DNA of 64,000 nucleotides from Nocardioides sp. (GTDB taxonomy: Bacteria > Actinomycetota > Actinomycetes > Propionibacteriales > Nocardioidaceae). The stretch lies in NCBI GenBank assembly GCA_037045645.1, contig JBAOIH010000011.1:186001-250000 (forward strand). The letters are read 5' to 3'. The notes beneath the pieces are model-generated. The model saw only the letters and a list, made by a program, of their open reading frames with translations. It had not been told where the DNA came from and ran no database searches. Made by a program: the position numbers and the translations under genes. This document shows, piece after piece, positions 33,443 through 42,064 of the stretch (the stretch's first letter is position 1; each line of letters opens with the position of its first letter).

Positions 33443-34141
33443 TCAGCGGTCGCGCACGTCGACTTCCTCGGCCGGGTCGTCCGGCGTGGTCACGTCGTGC
33501 GGAGCCTCGGCGGCATCCGAAAGCGCCTCGTCGACGCCGGCGCCGCCCGGGTCGTCGCTCGCGCCCGGCAGGGGGTCGTTGAGCGGGTCGGCCAGGCCGT
33601 CGGTCGGCGACTGCGCGGCGGTCGAGGTGGTCCCAGCGGCCGCGGTGGCAGCAGCCGGGGCCGGCGGCGGCGCGGGCGGGACGTACGACGACTGCCAGTT
33701 GTCCGCGCTCTTCTGGTTGCGCAGCGTCTTGAAGATCACGCCTCCGAGCGCCACGAGGCCGGTAAGCAGCAGGAACTTCTTGACCCGGCCGCCCTTCGGC
33801 TCCGGCTCACCCTTGACCTCGGCCAGCTTGGCGGCGGCCAGGTCGCGACCTGCGGCGGCCTGGTCGGCCGCCAGGGTGGCGCCCTCCTTGGCCTTCTCAC
33901 GCGCCGTCTCGGCCGCGGCGGCGAGCAGCGGTGCGAGCGACTCCTTGGCCCGGTCCTTCGCCTCGGCCGCGGCGGGAGCCACGGTGTCGGTGGCGGTCGT
34001 ACGCGCCTTCTCCTTCAGGTCGACCAGCGCCGGCGCAGCCTGCTCCTTCGCGGTCGACAGCGCTTCCTCGATCGATTCCAGGGCGGACCCGGCGAAGTCC
34101 GAGGCCTGCTCCAAGAACGTCTTCTTCCTGCGGAAACCCAT
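33443..34141 (-). CDS. hypothetical protein with amphipathic helical region and one membrane segment
   Basis: 232 residues from the ATG at 34141 (MGFRRKKTFLEQASDFAGSALESIEEAL). A longer upstream frame has no conserved character. It is mostly a long Ala/Lys/Glu-rich helix (~10-130) of LEA/apolipoprotein-like periodicity, then one hydrophobic segment (VKKFLLLTGLVALGGVIFKTL) and a Pro/Ala/Asp-rich, disordered C-terminus. Function unknown. Its position beside pknB and ppiA suggests a cell-envelope role, by context only. Confidence 0.75.
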   Translation of the reverse strand: MGFRRKKTFLEQASDFAGSALESIEEALSTAKEQAAPALVDLKEKARTTATDTVAPAAAEAKDRAKESLAPLLAAAAETAREKAKEGATLAADQAAAGRDLAAAKLAEVKGEPEPKGGRVKKFLLLTGLVALGGVIFKTLRNQKSADNWQSSYVPPAPPPAPAAATAAAGTTSTAAQSPTDGLADPLNDPLPGASDDPGGAGVDEALSDAAEAPHDVTTPDDPAEEVDVRDR

Positions 34142-34314
34142 CACGGTCCCTTCCTGTCGGTGTGCGCGAATGCTCCCATCCCACCACGTCCTGCAAACCC
34201 GGGCCAGGGTCCGAAGGGGTGGGTCATGCCCGCGTTGTCGGCGGTTGTTGGTCCGCGTGGGAGGATCGGCGCGCACCACCACAGTTCGAACAGACCCCAG
34301 ATCGAAAGGCAGCC

Positions 34315-34842
34315 ATGTCCGACCTGCAGGCCATCTTGAAGACCAACCGCGGCGACATCACCGTCAACCTCTTCCCCCACCACGCGCCCAAGACGGTCGA
34401 GAACTTCGTCGGCCTCGCCGAGGGCACCAAGGAGTACTCCGACGACGCGGGCCGCAGCGGTCAGCCGTACTTCGACGGTCTCGGCTTCCACCGCATCATC
34501 GCCAACTTCATGATTCAGGGCGGCTGCCCGCTCGGCACCGGCACCGGCGGTCCGGGCTATACCTTCAACGACGAGATCCACCCCGAGCTCGCGTTCACCA
34601 AGCCCTACCTGCTCGCCATGGCCAACGCGGGTACGCGTGGGGGCCAGGGCACCAACGGTTCGCAGTTCTTCATCACCGTCGTGCCCACCGAGTGGTTGAC
34701 CGGCAAGCACACCATCTTCGGTGAGGTCGCCAACCAGGCCAGCCGCGACGTCGTCGACGCCATCGGCACCACCGCCACCGGGCCCGGCGACAAGCCGCTG
34801 GAGCCGGTCGTGATCGAGTCCGTCGAGATCAAGCGCGCCTGA
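34315..34842 (+). CDS. ppiA: cyclophilin-type peptidyl-prolyl cis-trans isomerase
   Basis: 175 residues from the ATG at 34315, with GAAAGG 5 bp upstream. Cyclophilin core: FHRIIANFMIQGG (catalytic Arg/Phe), TRGGQGTNGSQFFITVVPTEWLTGKHTIFGEV (Gln, Phe, Trp, His of the active site). No signal peptide, so it is cytoplasmic. It catalyses proline isomerisation during protein folding. Same position as ppiA near the division cluster of mycobacteria. The rhomboid gene follows after 10 bp. Confidence 0.96.
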   Translation: MSDLQAILKTNRGDITVNLFPHHAPKTVENFVGLAEGTKEYSDDAGRSGQPYFDGLGFHRIIANFMIQGGCPLGTGTGGPGYTFNDEIHPELAFTKPYLLAMANAGTRGGQGTNGSQFFITVVPTEWLTGKHTIFGEVANQASRDVVDAIGTTATGPGDKPLEPVVIESVEIKRA

Positions 34843-34852
34843 CGTACGCCCG

Positions 34853-35806
34853 ATGTCACAACCATCGCCTGACCCTGCCGAGCCAAATTCTGGGCCGGTG
34901 CCGACCTGTTATCGGCACTCCGGCAAGGAGACCTACATCTCCTGCCAGCGCTGCGGCAGACCGATCTGCCCCGACTGCATGCACTCTGCGGCCGTGGGGT
35001 TCCAGTGCCCCGACTGCGTACGCGAGGGCGCGAAGCAGACCCGGCAGGGTCACGCGATGTACGGCGGACAACGTTCCGCCGATCCCAGCCTCACCTCGAA
35101 GGTCCTGATCGGTCTCAACCTCCTGGTCTGGGGCGCGATCATGGCCACCGGCGGCGCCACGAGTCGCCTGGTCGGGATCCTGGCCCTGACCCCCAACGGG
35201 CAATGCTCCCCCAGCGACCAGCCCGGCTCGTACTATCCCCAGATCCTCGACGCGGCCCTGTGCCGTCAGGTCGGCGGGGCCGAGTGGACCATGGGCGTCG
35301 CGGACGGCGCCGTCTGGCAGGTGCTGACCAGCGCCTTCACGCACATCCAGATCTTCCACATCCTGATGAACATGCTGGCGCTGTGGTTCCTGGGTCCGCA
35401 GATCGAGGCGGTGCTCGGCAGGGCGCGGTTCCTGGGACTGTATTTCGGTTCCGCGCTCGCAGCATCGGCGCTGGTGGTCTGGCTGGCCCCGGAGAACTCC
35501 AACACGCTGGGTGCGTCCGGAGCCGTCTTCGGCATGCTCGGCGCGCTGCTCGTCCTCGTGTTCAAAGTCCGCGCCAATCCGCAGCAGCTGCTCTTCTGGA
35601 TCGGGCTCAACTTCGTCATCACGTTCATGTGGAGTGACTACATCTCCTGGCAGGGCCACCTCGGCGGCTTCCTGGGGGGCCTGGCGATCGCGGGCGTCAT
35701 CGCGTACGCCCCGCGCCACAATCGCGCGGTCGTGCAGTGGACCGGGGTCGCGGCGGTGACGATCCTGAGCATCGTGGCGATCGGCGTACGTGCGCTGATG
35801 CTCTGA
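34853..35806 (+). CDS. rhomboid family intramembrane serine protease with zinc-finger domain
   Basis: 317 residues. The N-terminal cysteine/histidine module (~18-60: CYRHSGKETYISCQRCGRPICPDCMHSA...QCPDCV) is a B-box-like zinc finger, common in actinobacterial rhomboids. A six- to seven-helix rhomboid core follows, with HILMNMLALWFLGPQIE, the catalytic Ser in LGASGAVFGML and the catalytic His in WQGHLGGFLGG. It cleaves membrane proteins within the bilayer; substrates unknown. Likely cotranscribed with ppiA. Confidence 0.94.
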   Translation: MSQPSPDPAEPNSGPVPTCYRHSGKETYISCQRCGRPICPDCMHSAAVGFQCPDCVREGAKQTRQGHAMYGGQRSADPSLTSKVLIGLNLLVWGAIMATGGATSRLVGILALTPNGQCSPSDQPGSYYPQILDAALCRQVGGAEWTMGVADGAVWQVLTSAFTHIQIFHILMNMLALWFLGPQIEAVLGRARFLGLYFGSALAASALVVWLAPENSNTLGASGAVFGMLGALLVLVFKVRANPQQLLFWIGLNFVITFMWSDYISWQGHLGGFLGGLAIAGVIAYAPRHNRAVVQWTGVAAVTILSIVAIGVRALML

Positions 35807-35825
35807 GGTCGGCCGGTTCTTCGGC

Positions 35826-36560
35826 TTAGTGCCCGACCTCCTTGGCGAACGCCAGTGACACCGGCGCCGAATAGGCCGGTGCGGTCGCCTCCGCCTGCGT
35901 CGCCAGGTCCCATCCGATGGCGATCGCAGGGTTGGCGGCATCGGCGCGGAACGCCGCGACCCTCTGGTTGAGCTCGATCGAGGTCAGCAAGGTGGCCAGG
36001 TCGCCGACCGCCGAGATGACGTACGGCTGGGGATACGGCACGCCGTGCAGGGTGACCATCGAGCCCTCGCACTTGATGCCCGTGGTCGAGATGATCCGCT
36101 GCCCCTGCACCGTGACCGCCTTCGCCCCGCCGGCCCACAGCGCGTTGACGACTGCCTGGATGTCTTGTTGGTGCACGACATAGTCGTTGGCCCGGTCGGC
36201 CGGTGCGGCCTGCGCGAGGTCGGCGGGGGCGTCGGAGAGGGTGATCGTGACAGCGGGGCCGCTGACCTCGCTGAAACCGGCCGCGATCCCGACCGAGTCG
36301 GCCCGGGTCTGGGCCTCGCGCACGCTGTCGTCGACGACGGCTTTGGACAGGCGTTGTACGCGCGTCTCCAGGTCGGCCACCTCGGCCTGCTGACGCTGGA
36401 CCTTGCCACTCTCCCGCTGGACCAGCCCCTCCAGGTCGCCGTAACGGCCCGGACGCAGATCCGTACCCGCGCTCGAGTTGAAACTCACCACCGCGAGCAG
36501 CGCCGCCAACAACAGCACCGCGCCACTGGCGACGCGCCAGGGAGTAGGTCTGTCGAGCAT
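35826..36560 (-). CDS. DUF881 family membrane-anchored protein
   Basis: 244 residues. An N-terminal membrane helix (WRVASGAVLLLAALLAVVSF) leads into an extracytoplasmic coiled coil (GLVQRESGKVQRQQAEVADLETRVQRL) and the DUF881 domain with VTITLSDAP, VHQQDIQAVVNALWAGGAKAVTVQGQRI and YVISAVGD. DUF881 proteins lie next to crgA in mycobacteria (Rv0012) and are conserved in the actinobacterial division region. Biochemical role unknown. A GAGGTCGG/CCGACCTC dyad (35805-35840) spans the convergent ends with the rhomboid gene. Confidence 0.92.
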   Translation of the reverse strand: MLDRPTPWRVASGAVLLLAALLAVVSFNSSAGTDLRPGRYGDLEGLVQRESGKVQRQQAEVADLETRVQRLSKAVVDDSVREAQTRADSVGIAAGFSEVSGPAVTITLSDAPADLAQAAPADRANDYVVHQQDIQAVVNALWAGGAKAVTVQGQRIISTTGIKCEGSMVTLHGVPYPQPYVISAVGDLATLLTSIELNQRVAAFRADAANPAIAIGWDLATQAEATAPAYSAPVSLAFAKEVGH

Positions 36561-36637
36561 GCGTCTACGCTAGTCCCCGCACGTGAGCAGGCCCGAATGT
36601 CAGCATCAGGGCGCACCAGACCAGCAGGAGCAGAGCA

Positions 36638-37126
36638 GTGTCGAAGTCCACCACCCGGAAGTCGAGCGACGAGGCGGCGTACGCCGATCCCAGCAGTGGA
36701 CCGCTCCTGTCCGTCCGCTTCATCGTCGCGGTCCTGCTGATCGCACTGGGCATCGCCTGGATCGCCTACTACTACCTCGTCGTGCGCCCCGACCCCACCG
36801 TGCTGGACGCGAAGGCCGGTGGCCCCGCGATCTTCGACACCCTTCGTGACTGGAAGGGGATGAACTGGAACTACATCGGCGGCTTCCTGGCGATCTTCGT
36901 CGGCCTGCTGATCTCCGCGCACAAGTCGACGCCGCTGGGTCGTGGCCGTGGCGTCGTGACCGGGATGCTGTTCTGCTTCCTCTTCGGCTTGCTGTGGATC
37001 TGCACGTTCTATGTCATCGCCGAGGACCCCAAGATCCCGGTGATGAACGACCTGCACAACTACAACCTCGTGGTCGGCATCGCCTTCATGGCCGTGGGCT
37101 TCGGCTTCGCGACCAAGTGGGAATAG
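36638..37126 (+). CDS. crgA: CrgA-like cell division protein with two CrgA-like halves
   Basis: 162 residues, GTG start with AGGAG 7 bp upstream. Canonical CrgA is about 85-95 residues with two membrane helices. Here the C-terminal half (~104-162: FGLLWICTFYVI...HNYNLVVGIAFMAVGFGFATKW) fits CrgA. The N-terminal half (~24-97: LGIAWIAYYYLVV...WNYIGGFLAIFVGLLISAHK) repeats the same helix-loop-WN/YN-helix pattern, giving four helices in all. CrgA coordinates FtsI/PbpA and the septal machinery with growth. It lies divergent from the DUF881 gene, as expected for the region. The double architecture is the odd feature. Confidence 0.85.
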   Translation: MSKSTTRKSSDEAAYADPSSGPLLSVRFIVAVLLIALGIAWIAYYYLVVRPDPTVLDAKAGGPAIFDTLRDWKGMNWNYIGGFLAIFVGLLISAHKSTPLGRGRGVVTGMLFCFLFGLLWICTFYVIAEDPKIPVMNDLHNYNLVVGIAFMAVGFGFATKWE

Positions 37127-37167
37127 CCGAGGGGTCACGAACTCTCGCCGAGGGGTCACGAACTCTC
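37126..37167. repeat. 21-bp tandem direct repeat
   Basis: Two perfect head-to-tail copies of a 21-bp unit (GCCGAGGGGTCACGAACTCTC) fill the whole gap between the crgA stop codon and the stop of the convergent acyltransferase gene. A related GGGGTCACAAA occurs inverted at ~40680-40690 in another intergenic gap. Function unknown. Confidence 0.85.
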
Positions 37168-38158
37168 AGCGATTGGCCTCGATCCACTCATCGATCTCGG
37201 CCCAGCGGTCATAGAGCCAGTCGATCTGTTCCTCGCGTCCCGCGGGGATGTCTGAGCGCGCGATCCGCCACCAGCGGATGATGATCCGCTTGTCCATCGG
37301 CAGCGCACGCCACAGGTCGGCCACCGTGGTCAGGTGGTCCAGGCCGGTGTGGGCGACGAGCAGGACGTCGGCGTCGGGCGCCGCATCCAGCGCGGCGATG
37401 AAGCCACCGGGGCGCGGGGCCAGGACGTGGATCATCGCCTCGGCCTTGGCGGCCATCCGTTCCAAGCCCATCTTGCGCAGCCGCTCGATGGCACGCGTAC
37501 GTCGGGCTGGGGTGAAGTTGCCGCCCTCGGGGAAGATCACGAACGCGTCGTCGGAATCCAGGTTGCTGGCGAGTTCGGCGATCTGACTCTCCAGGTCCTC
37601 TCCCGCCCCCGGGTTGGGCGAGATGAACCGCGCCGGCAGCCGCGTCAGCAGCACGCCGATGGCAGGGTCCCAAGCGAGGGTGTCCTTGAGTACGACGCGA
37701 GGTTCACGGTGATAGTCGTGCATCAGCGCGTGCACCAGCGTGAACGAATCCCCCGGCCCGGCATGGCGACAACACACCAACAGCGGGTGACCCGGGAACG
37801 CGTCCGGCGTCGGGCCGACCGTCTCGATGGTCAGGTTGAGCACCCGCTTGAACTCCTTGAAGAGCAGCCACAAGGTGCCCTGCACGAGGTCATAGTGAAT
37901 GCCCTCGAAGTACGGCGTCCTGATCCGGCGACCGAAGCCCGACGAGAGCCAGAGCCCGAAGAGGATCAGCAAGAGCAGCCCCTCCATCGTCGCGTAGACG
38001 ATGCAGATCCAGATCAGCCGCAACACCCGCCAGCGGCCCGGGAAGAGCGGTGAGAGCGCCGCGGCACCGATCAGCCACAGCGGCGCGGTCGCCCAGAGGA
38101 ACCAGTCGATCACCACGACGGCCGGCGCGATCACGAAGCGCCGGACGAACCAGATCAC
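37166..38158 (-). CDS. lysophospholipid acyltransferase family protein (PlsC-like)
   Basis: 330 residues. Two hydrophobic N-terminal segments are followed by an acyltransferase core: the HX4D-type motif CRHAGPGDSF and the substrate motif FPEGGNFTP about 95 residues later. These are the PlsC/AGPAT signatures; the enzyme would transfer an acyl group to a lysophospholipid or similar acceptor at the membrane. Its ATG overlaps the stop of the patatin-like gene by 4 bp, so a paired phospholipid deacylation/reacylation role is plausible but inferred. Confidence 0.9.
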   Translation of the reverse strand: MIWFVRRFVIAPAVVVIDWFLWATAPLWLIGAAALSPLFPGRWRVLRLIWICIVYATMEGLLLLILFGLWLSSGFGRRIRTPYFEGIHYDLVQGTLWLLFKEFKRVLNLTIETVGPTPDAFPGHPLLVCCRHAGPGDSFTLVHALMHDYHREPRVVLKDTLAWDPAIGVLLTRLPARFISPNPGAGEDLESQIAELASNLDSDDAFVIFPEGGNFTPARRTRAIERLRKMGLERMAAKAEAMIHVLAPRPGGFIAALDAAPDADVLLVAHTGLDHLTTVADLWRALPMDKRIIIRWWRIARSDIPAGREEQIDWLYDRWAEIDEWIEANR

Positions 38159-38979
38159 AGGCCCTGCTCTTGGAGATAGGCCAGCGCCGCGGCGTACGTC
38201 TGGTCGATCTTGTCGCGCACCCCGGTGAAGTCACGAAAGGCGAGCATGGAGTCGTCGCGCGTGGACGTGGCGGCGGTCGGCAAGACGTACGCCTCAACCC
38301 CCTCGGGCACCTCGGACATCTCGCGGACGAACCGGTGGCGCCGCGCGATCTCGAAGGAGACCCGGGCGACCTCCCACGGCTTGGTGGGTGCTTTGAGGGG
38401 TCGGCCGATCCGGCCCACCTGGAGGACGAAGATCCTGGTGGCGCCGAGCTTGACCGCGCGCCCGACCGGGATGGAGTTCACGATGCCGCCGTCGAGGAAG
38501 TGCTCGTCGCCGACCTTGGCGGGCGGCAGCAGCCCCGGGACGGCCGCGCTGGCGACGACCGCCTCGACGACCGGGCCGGAGTCGAACCAGTGCTCGGCCG
38601 CACGCTCGATCGAGGCGGCGCAGACCTGGAATCGGACCGGCAACTCCTCGAAGGTGACGTCCCCGAGTTCCTCGCGCAGTCGGGCCGTGAGCGGCTTGGC
38701 GGAGTAGAGATGCGTACGCGTGGCGACCGCCCGGCGTACGGACTTGATCGGCTTGTCGCCATAGACCTCGCGGGTCTCCCCGGCGGCGTGCCACAGCGCG
38801 ACGAGTCGCTCGATCACCTCGGGGTCGGGGAACTTGGCGACCATGGCGCCGTTGAGCGCGCCGACGCTGGTGCCCAGGACCAGGTCGGGTTTGTGGCCCT
38901 TCTCCAACAGCGCGCGCAACATGCCGACCTCGACGGCGCCGAGGACGCCGCCGCCCCCGAGCACGAAAGCGGTCGTCAT
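38155..38979 (-). CDS. patatin-like phospholipase
   Basis: 274 residues. The oxyanion loop GGGGVLGAVEVGMLRAL lies near the N-terminus, the nucleophile elbow GTSVGALNG contains the catalytic Ser, and the dyad Asp is in LDGGIVNSIPV. The patatin/RssA family hydrolyses acyl esters of phospholipids. No signal peptide. It is translationally coupled to the downstream acyltransferase gene. Confidence 0.95.
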   Translation of the reverse strand: MTTAFVLGGGGVLGAVEVGMLRALLEKGHKPDLVLGTSVGALNGAMVAKFPDPEVIERLVALWHAAGETREVYGDKPIKSVRRAVATRTHLYSAKPLTARLREELGDVTFEELPVRFQVCAASIERAAEHWFDSGPVVEAVVASAAVPGLLPPAKVGDEHFLDGGIVNSIPVGRAVKLGATRIFVLQVGRIGRPLKAPTKPWEVARVSFEIARRHRFVREMSEVPEGVEAYVLPTAATSTRDDSMLAFRDFTGVRDKIDQTYAAALAYLQEQGL

Positions 38980-38989
38980 GGACCAGACG

Positions 38990-39322
38990 TTAGGCCAGTT
39001 GGGGGTGCTGCGTGCGGATCCGGTGTACGACGTCGCGCTCGACCCAGAAGATCAGCAGCGGGATCAGGCCCGCCGCGAGCGTGACGAGCGTGTACGCGTA
39101 CGACCACTTGGCCTTGCGGCAGAGCAGGAACGCCACCACGACGTAGACCATGAAGATCCAGCCGTGCACCACCCACAAGATGCTGGCCTGCTCACCGAAG
39201 TGTTGGATCCCGGAACCGTCGGGCGCGAGGTATTTCAGCGGCGCCGCCACGAGGGCGCAGAACGCGAGGAGGACGCCGACGATCAGCGCGAGGATCCGAT
39301 ACCAGGTGAAGAGTTGTCGCAC
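38990..39322 (-). CDS. DUF3817 membrane protein
   Basis: 110 residues with three membrane segments (YRILALIVGVLLAFCALVA, LWVVHGWIFMVYVVVAFLLC, YTLVTLAAGLIPLLIFWVE). The histidines in HFGEQ and VVHGW and the ending FWVERDV are the DUF3817 pattern. Such proteins often accompany cytochrome oxidase/SURF1 genes, as here (10 bp after SURF1). Molecular function unknown. Confidence 0.9.
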   Translation of the reverse strand: MRQLFTWYRILALIVGVLLAFCALVAAPLKYLAPDGSGIQHFGEQASILWVVHGWIFMVYVVVAFLLCRKAKWSYAYTLVTLAAGLIPLLIFWVERDVVHRIRTQHPQLA

Positions 39323-39331
39323 TCGGCAAAC

Positions 39332-40102
39332 CTACTCGGGGGCCGGGTCTTCGTCGGCTTCCTCGTCGTCTGGTCGCCCGTGCACCTCGTCACGCATCCA
39401 CCGCCACCACACGAACAGCGCGAACCCGGCGAAGATGATCCACTCGGCCGAATAGAAGATGTTGCGCAGACCGGTCGTACGCGCGGCTCCCGGCACCTCG
39501 GCCAGCGTGGCCTGCGTGAGTCCGTCGGTGCCGGGGTTGGTGGCCTCACGCGCGGTGTCGAGCACGGCGTACGCCCCGAAGAGGTCCCCGTCGACGTGCT
39601 GGATGGCGTCGGCGATGCGCAGTTGCGGGAGTACGTCGTCGGTGGGGTCGTCGTCGGAGACGCGCGCGCCCTGGGGAGGTTGCAGCCAGCCGACGAGGTC
39701 AGTCTCCCCGGTCGGCGGCTTGCCGGTCGCCTGGTCTGTGGTGCCGCGAACGACGTAGATCGCCGATTCGGTGCCCTCGACTTTGATCGGCGTAGCCGCC
39801 CAATAGCCCTCCTCTGTCTCGACATAGACCGTCGAGTCCGGGAGCCAGGTGCCTTTGATCGTCACGGGTTGACCGAGTTGGTCGGCGGGAAACGGGTCGT
39901 CGGGTCCGATCGCGTCGAGGACTGGGATGGCTTCGGTCTTGGTCAGGTCGAGCGTCTCGCGATCGCGCTTGGCCTCCCACGATTGGTATTGCCACACCCC
40001 CATCCCGAGCGCGAACGTCGTGGCGACGATCGCGAGCAGATGAATCGCCCAATACCTCGGTCGCAGCAGGATCAGCGGGCTGCGCTCGGGGTCGGGTGGC
40101 AC
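39332..40102 (-). CDS. SURF1 family protein (cytochrome c oxidase assembly)
   Basis: 256 residues. SURF1 topology: an N-terminal membrane helix (YWAIHLLAIVATTFALGMGVWQYQSWEAKRDR), an external domain with VTIKGTWLPDSTVYVETEEGYW...VVRGTTD...LVGWLQPPQG, and a C-terminal helix (IFYSAEWIIFAGFALFVWWRWMRDEV). It assists heme-copper oxidase assembly in the membrane. It is first in a same-strand run with DUF3817, patatin and acyltransferase genes. Confidence 0.93.
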   Translation of the reverse strand: MPPDPERSPLILLRPRYWAIHLLAIVATTFALGMGVWQYQSWEAKRDRETLDLTKTEAIPVLDAIGPDDPFPADQLGQPVTIKGTWLPDSTVYVETEEGYWAATPIKVEGTESAIYVVRGTTDQATGKPPTGETDLVGWLQPPQGARVSDDDPTDDVLPQLRIADAIQHVDGDLFGAYAVLDTAREATNPGTDGLTQATLAEVPGAARTTGLRNIFYSAEWIIFAGFALFVWWRWMRDEVHGRPDDEEADEDPAPE

Positions 40103-40179
40103 ATCGCCAAGCCTACGAGGGGACGAACGTCGTGGTGCGCCCGGCCGGTCGCCGCCGCGCTGGGTAGGCTCGCCCCGCC

Positions 40180-40671
40180 ATGCAGCCCTTGACCTCCACC
40201 GAGATCCGCGCCTGCTTCGTCAACTGTACGAAGGGCGAGGCGTCGCGACTGCCGCTACCCCGAGACCTCGACGAGATCCCCTGGGATCACCTGGATTTCC
40301 TCGGCTGGACCGATCCGGGCTCGCCACAGGCGGCGTACCTGGTCGCGATCGGCGACGGCGGACCGGTCGGCATCGTGCTGCGTCTCGGCTCTGGCCGCGG
40401 CGCCTCGGGCCGGTCCAACATGTGCTCGATCTGCGCGACCTTCCACTCGTCGTCCGACGTGGCCTTGATGGTCGCGGCGCGCGCCGGAGCGTCCGGGCGC
40501 GCGGGCAACACGGTGGGTACGTACCTCTGCGCAAACTTGGCGTGCTCGCTGTACGCGCGCGGTCGGTTGCGGCCCGCCCGGGTGCAGCCGGTCGAGACGT
40601 TGTCGGTGGAGGACAAGATCACCCGGCTGCATCTGCATCTGGACGCATTCGTACGACGGGTGCTGAGCTGA
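40180..40671 (+). CDS. FBP (FusB-like zinc-binding) domain protein
   Basis: 163 residues. The pattern IRACFVNCTKGEASRLPLP, MCSICATFHSS and YLCANLACSLYAR matches the FBP/FusB C-terminal treble-clef domain, with four cysteines (CSIC...CANLAC) likely binding zinc. FusB-type proteins bind EF-G; most actinobacterial homologues are uncharacterised. It stands alone on the plus strand between minus-strand operons. Confidence 0.85.
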   Translation: MQPLTSTEIRACFVNCTKGEASRLPLPRDLDEIPWDHLDFLGWTDPGSPQAAYLVAIGDGGPVGIVLRLGSGRGASGRSNMCSICATFHSSSDVALMVAARAGASGRAGNTVGTYLCANLACSLYARGRLRPARVQPVETLSVEDKITRLHLHLDAFVRRVLS

Positions 40672-40691
40672 CCGCCGGTGTTTGTGACCCC

Positions 40692-42062
40692 TCAGCGCAG
40701 GCGTACGGGCAGGCGCTTCACGCCGCGCTGGAACGACGAGCGCAAGAAGACCGGGTCGCCGGCTGGTTCGATCCAGGTGGTCTTCGCGAGCAGCGCGCTG
40801 AAGAGCGTACGCATCTGAAGCCGGGCCAGGTGCGCGCCCAGGCACAGGTGCGGGCCGTGGCCGAACACGAGGTGCCGCCCAGAGCCGCCGTCGACGAACC
40901 GGTCGATCCGGAACGCAGCGGGGTCCTCGAACTCACGTGGATCCCGGTTGGCCGCGAGAAAACTGACCACGACCTTGTCGCCAGCCGCGATCCTGGTGGC
41001 GCCGATCACCGAGTCACGAGTGGCCGTACGCCGAAACACCATCACCGGCGTCCACCAGCGCAGCATCTCCTCGACGGCAGAATCGAGCAGCGCCGGGTTG
41101 TCGCGCAACTCTCGCTGTGCGTCGGGATGGTCCAGCAACGCGATCATGCCGCCCGGAAGGCCGTTGCGCAGCGTCTCGTTGCCCGCGACCGCGAACAGCC
41201 AGAACATGTTTTCGAACTCCTCGACCGACACCGGGTCGTCCTCACCCAGCCCGCCCGCGAGCCAGTTGGACATCACGTCGTCGCCGGGCTCGGCACGCTT
41301 CGCGGTGGCGAGCAGGTGGGCGTACGCGTAGAGGTCGGGCATGCCGGCGCGAGTGCGCGGATCCGGCATCCGCCCCGACTCGTCCGGCGTCGGTCGCAGC
41401 GCCCACGCCTCACGCGCGATCGCGCTGCCCGACGCCGGATCGAAGGACGCGCTCGTCGCGTAGTCGGGATCCTGGAACCCGATCACGCGGTTGGACCAGT
41501 CGAACATCAACAGCCGGTCCTGGGCTGGCACGCCGAGCACATCGGCCATCGCCAACAACGGCAGATCCGCCGCGATTTCCTTGGCGAAGTCGAGACTCAG
41601 CACCCGATTTGTCCGCTCAGCCCCCGGATCGTCGCTGGTCGAGCGGACCACGGTCCGCTCGACCAGCGGTTCGAGGCCGCGTTCCAAGATCCCGGCGACG
41701 TGCCCCCCGATCCGCGACTCCAACTGCGCGACCGCGCGCATCGTGAACGAGCGCACCATCGGCTGTCGCAGCCGGGTGTGCTCGGGCGGGTCCATGTTGA
41801 GCATCATCCGGCGCACGTACGCCAGATCCTGCGGGGTTGCCGGGTCACGCACCTGGGTCGCTCCCAGCCAGGACGAGAACACCGACGCGTCGCGCAGCAC
41901 CGCGCGCACGTCCGCGTGCCGCGTCACCAGCCAATAGCCGGGGCCGTCCGGTTCGCGGACCCGGTGCACCCCGTCGCCGATCTCGCGCAACTCGTCCAGG
42001 GCGTCGAGCGGCGCCCCCGCGACATAGCTGTCCGGGTCGTGGATGACGTCGGTGAGGGCCAC
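40692..42062 (-). CDS. cytochrome P450
   Basis: 456 residues. I-helix AVAGNETLRNG, K-helix ExxR as VEEMLRWW, meander RDPREFEDPAAFRIDRF and heme loop FGHGPHLCLGAHLARLQ with the Cys ligand. The enzyme is soluble and needs a ferredoxin partner, none of which adjoins. Its start lies 2 bp after the stop of the upstream alpha/beta hydrolase, so the two are one operon. The oxidised substrate is not predictable. Confidence 0.96.
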   Translation of the reverse strand: MALTDVIHDPDSYVAGAPLDALDELREIGDGVHRVREPDGPGYWLVTRHADVRAVLRDASVFSSWLGATQVRDPATPQDLAYVRRMMLNMDPPEHTRLRQPMVRSFTMRAVAQLESRIGGHVAGILERGLEPLVERTVVRSTSDDPGAERTNRVLSLDFAKEIAADLPLLAMADVLGVPAQDRLLMFDWSNRVIGFQDPDYATSASFDPASGSAIAREAWALRPTPDESGRMPDPRTRAGMPDLYAYAHLLATAKRAEPGDDVMSNWLAGGLGEDDPVSVEEFENMFWLFAVAGNETLRNGLPGGMIALLDHPDAQRELRDNPALLDSAVEEMLRWWTPVMVFRRTATRDSVIGATRIAAGDKVVVSFLAANRDPREFEDPAAFRIDRFVDGGSGRHLVFGHGPHLCLGAHLARLQMRTLFSALLAKTTWIEPAGDPVFLRSSFQRGVKRLPVRLR

Positions 42063-42064
42063 GA

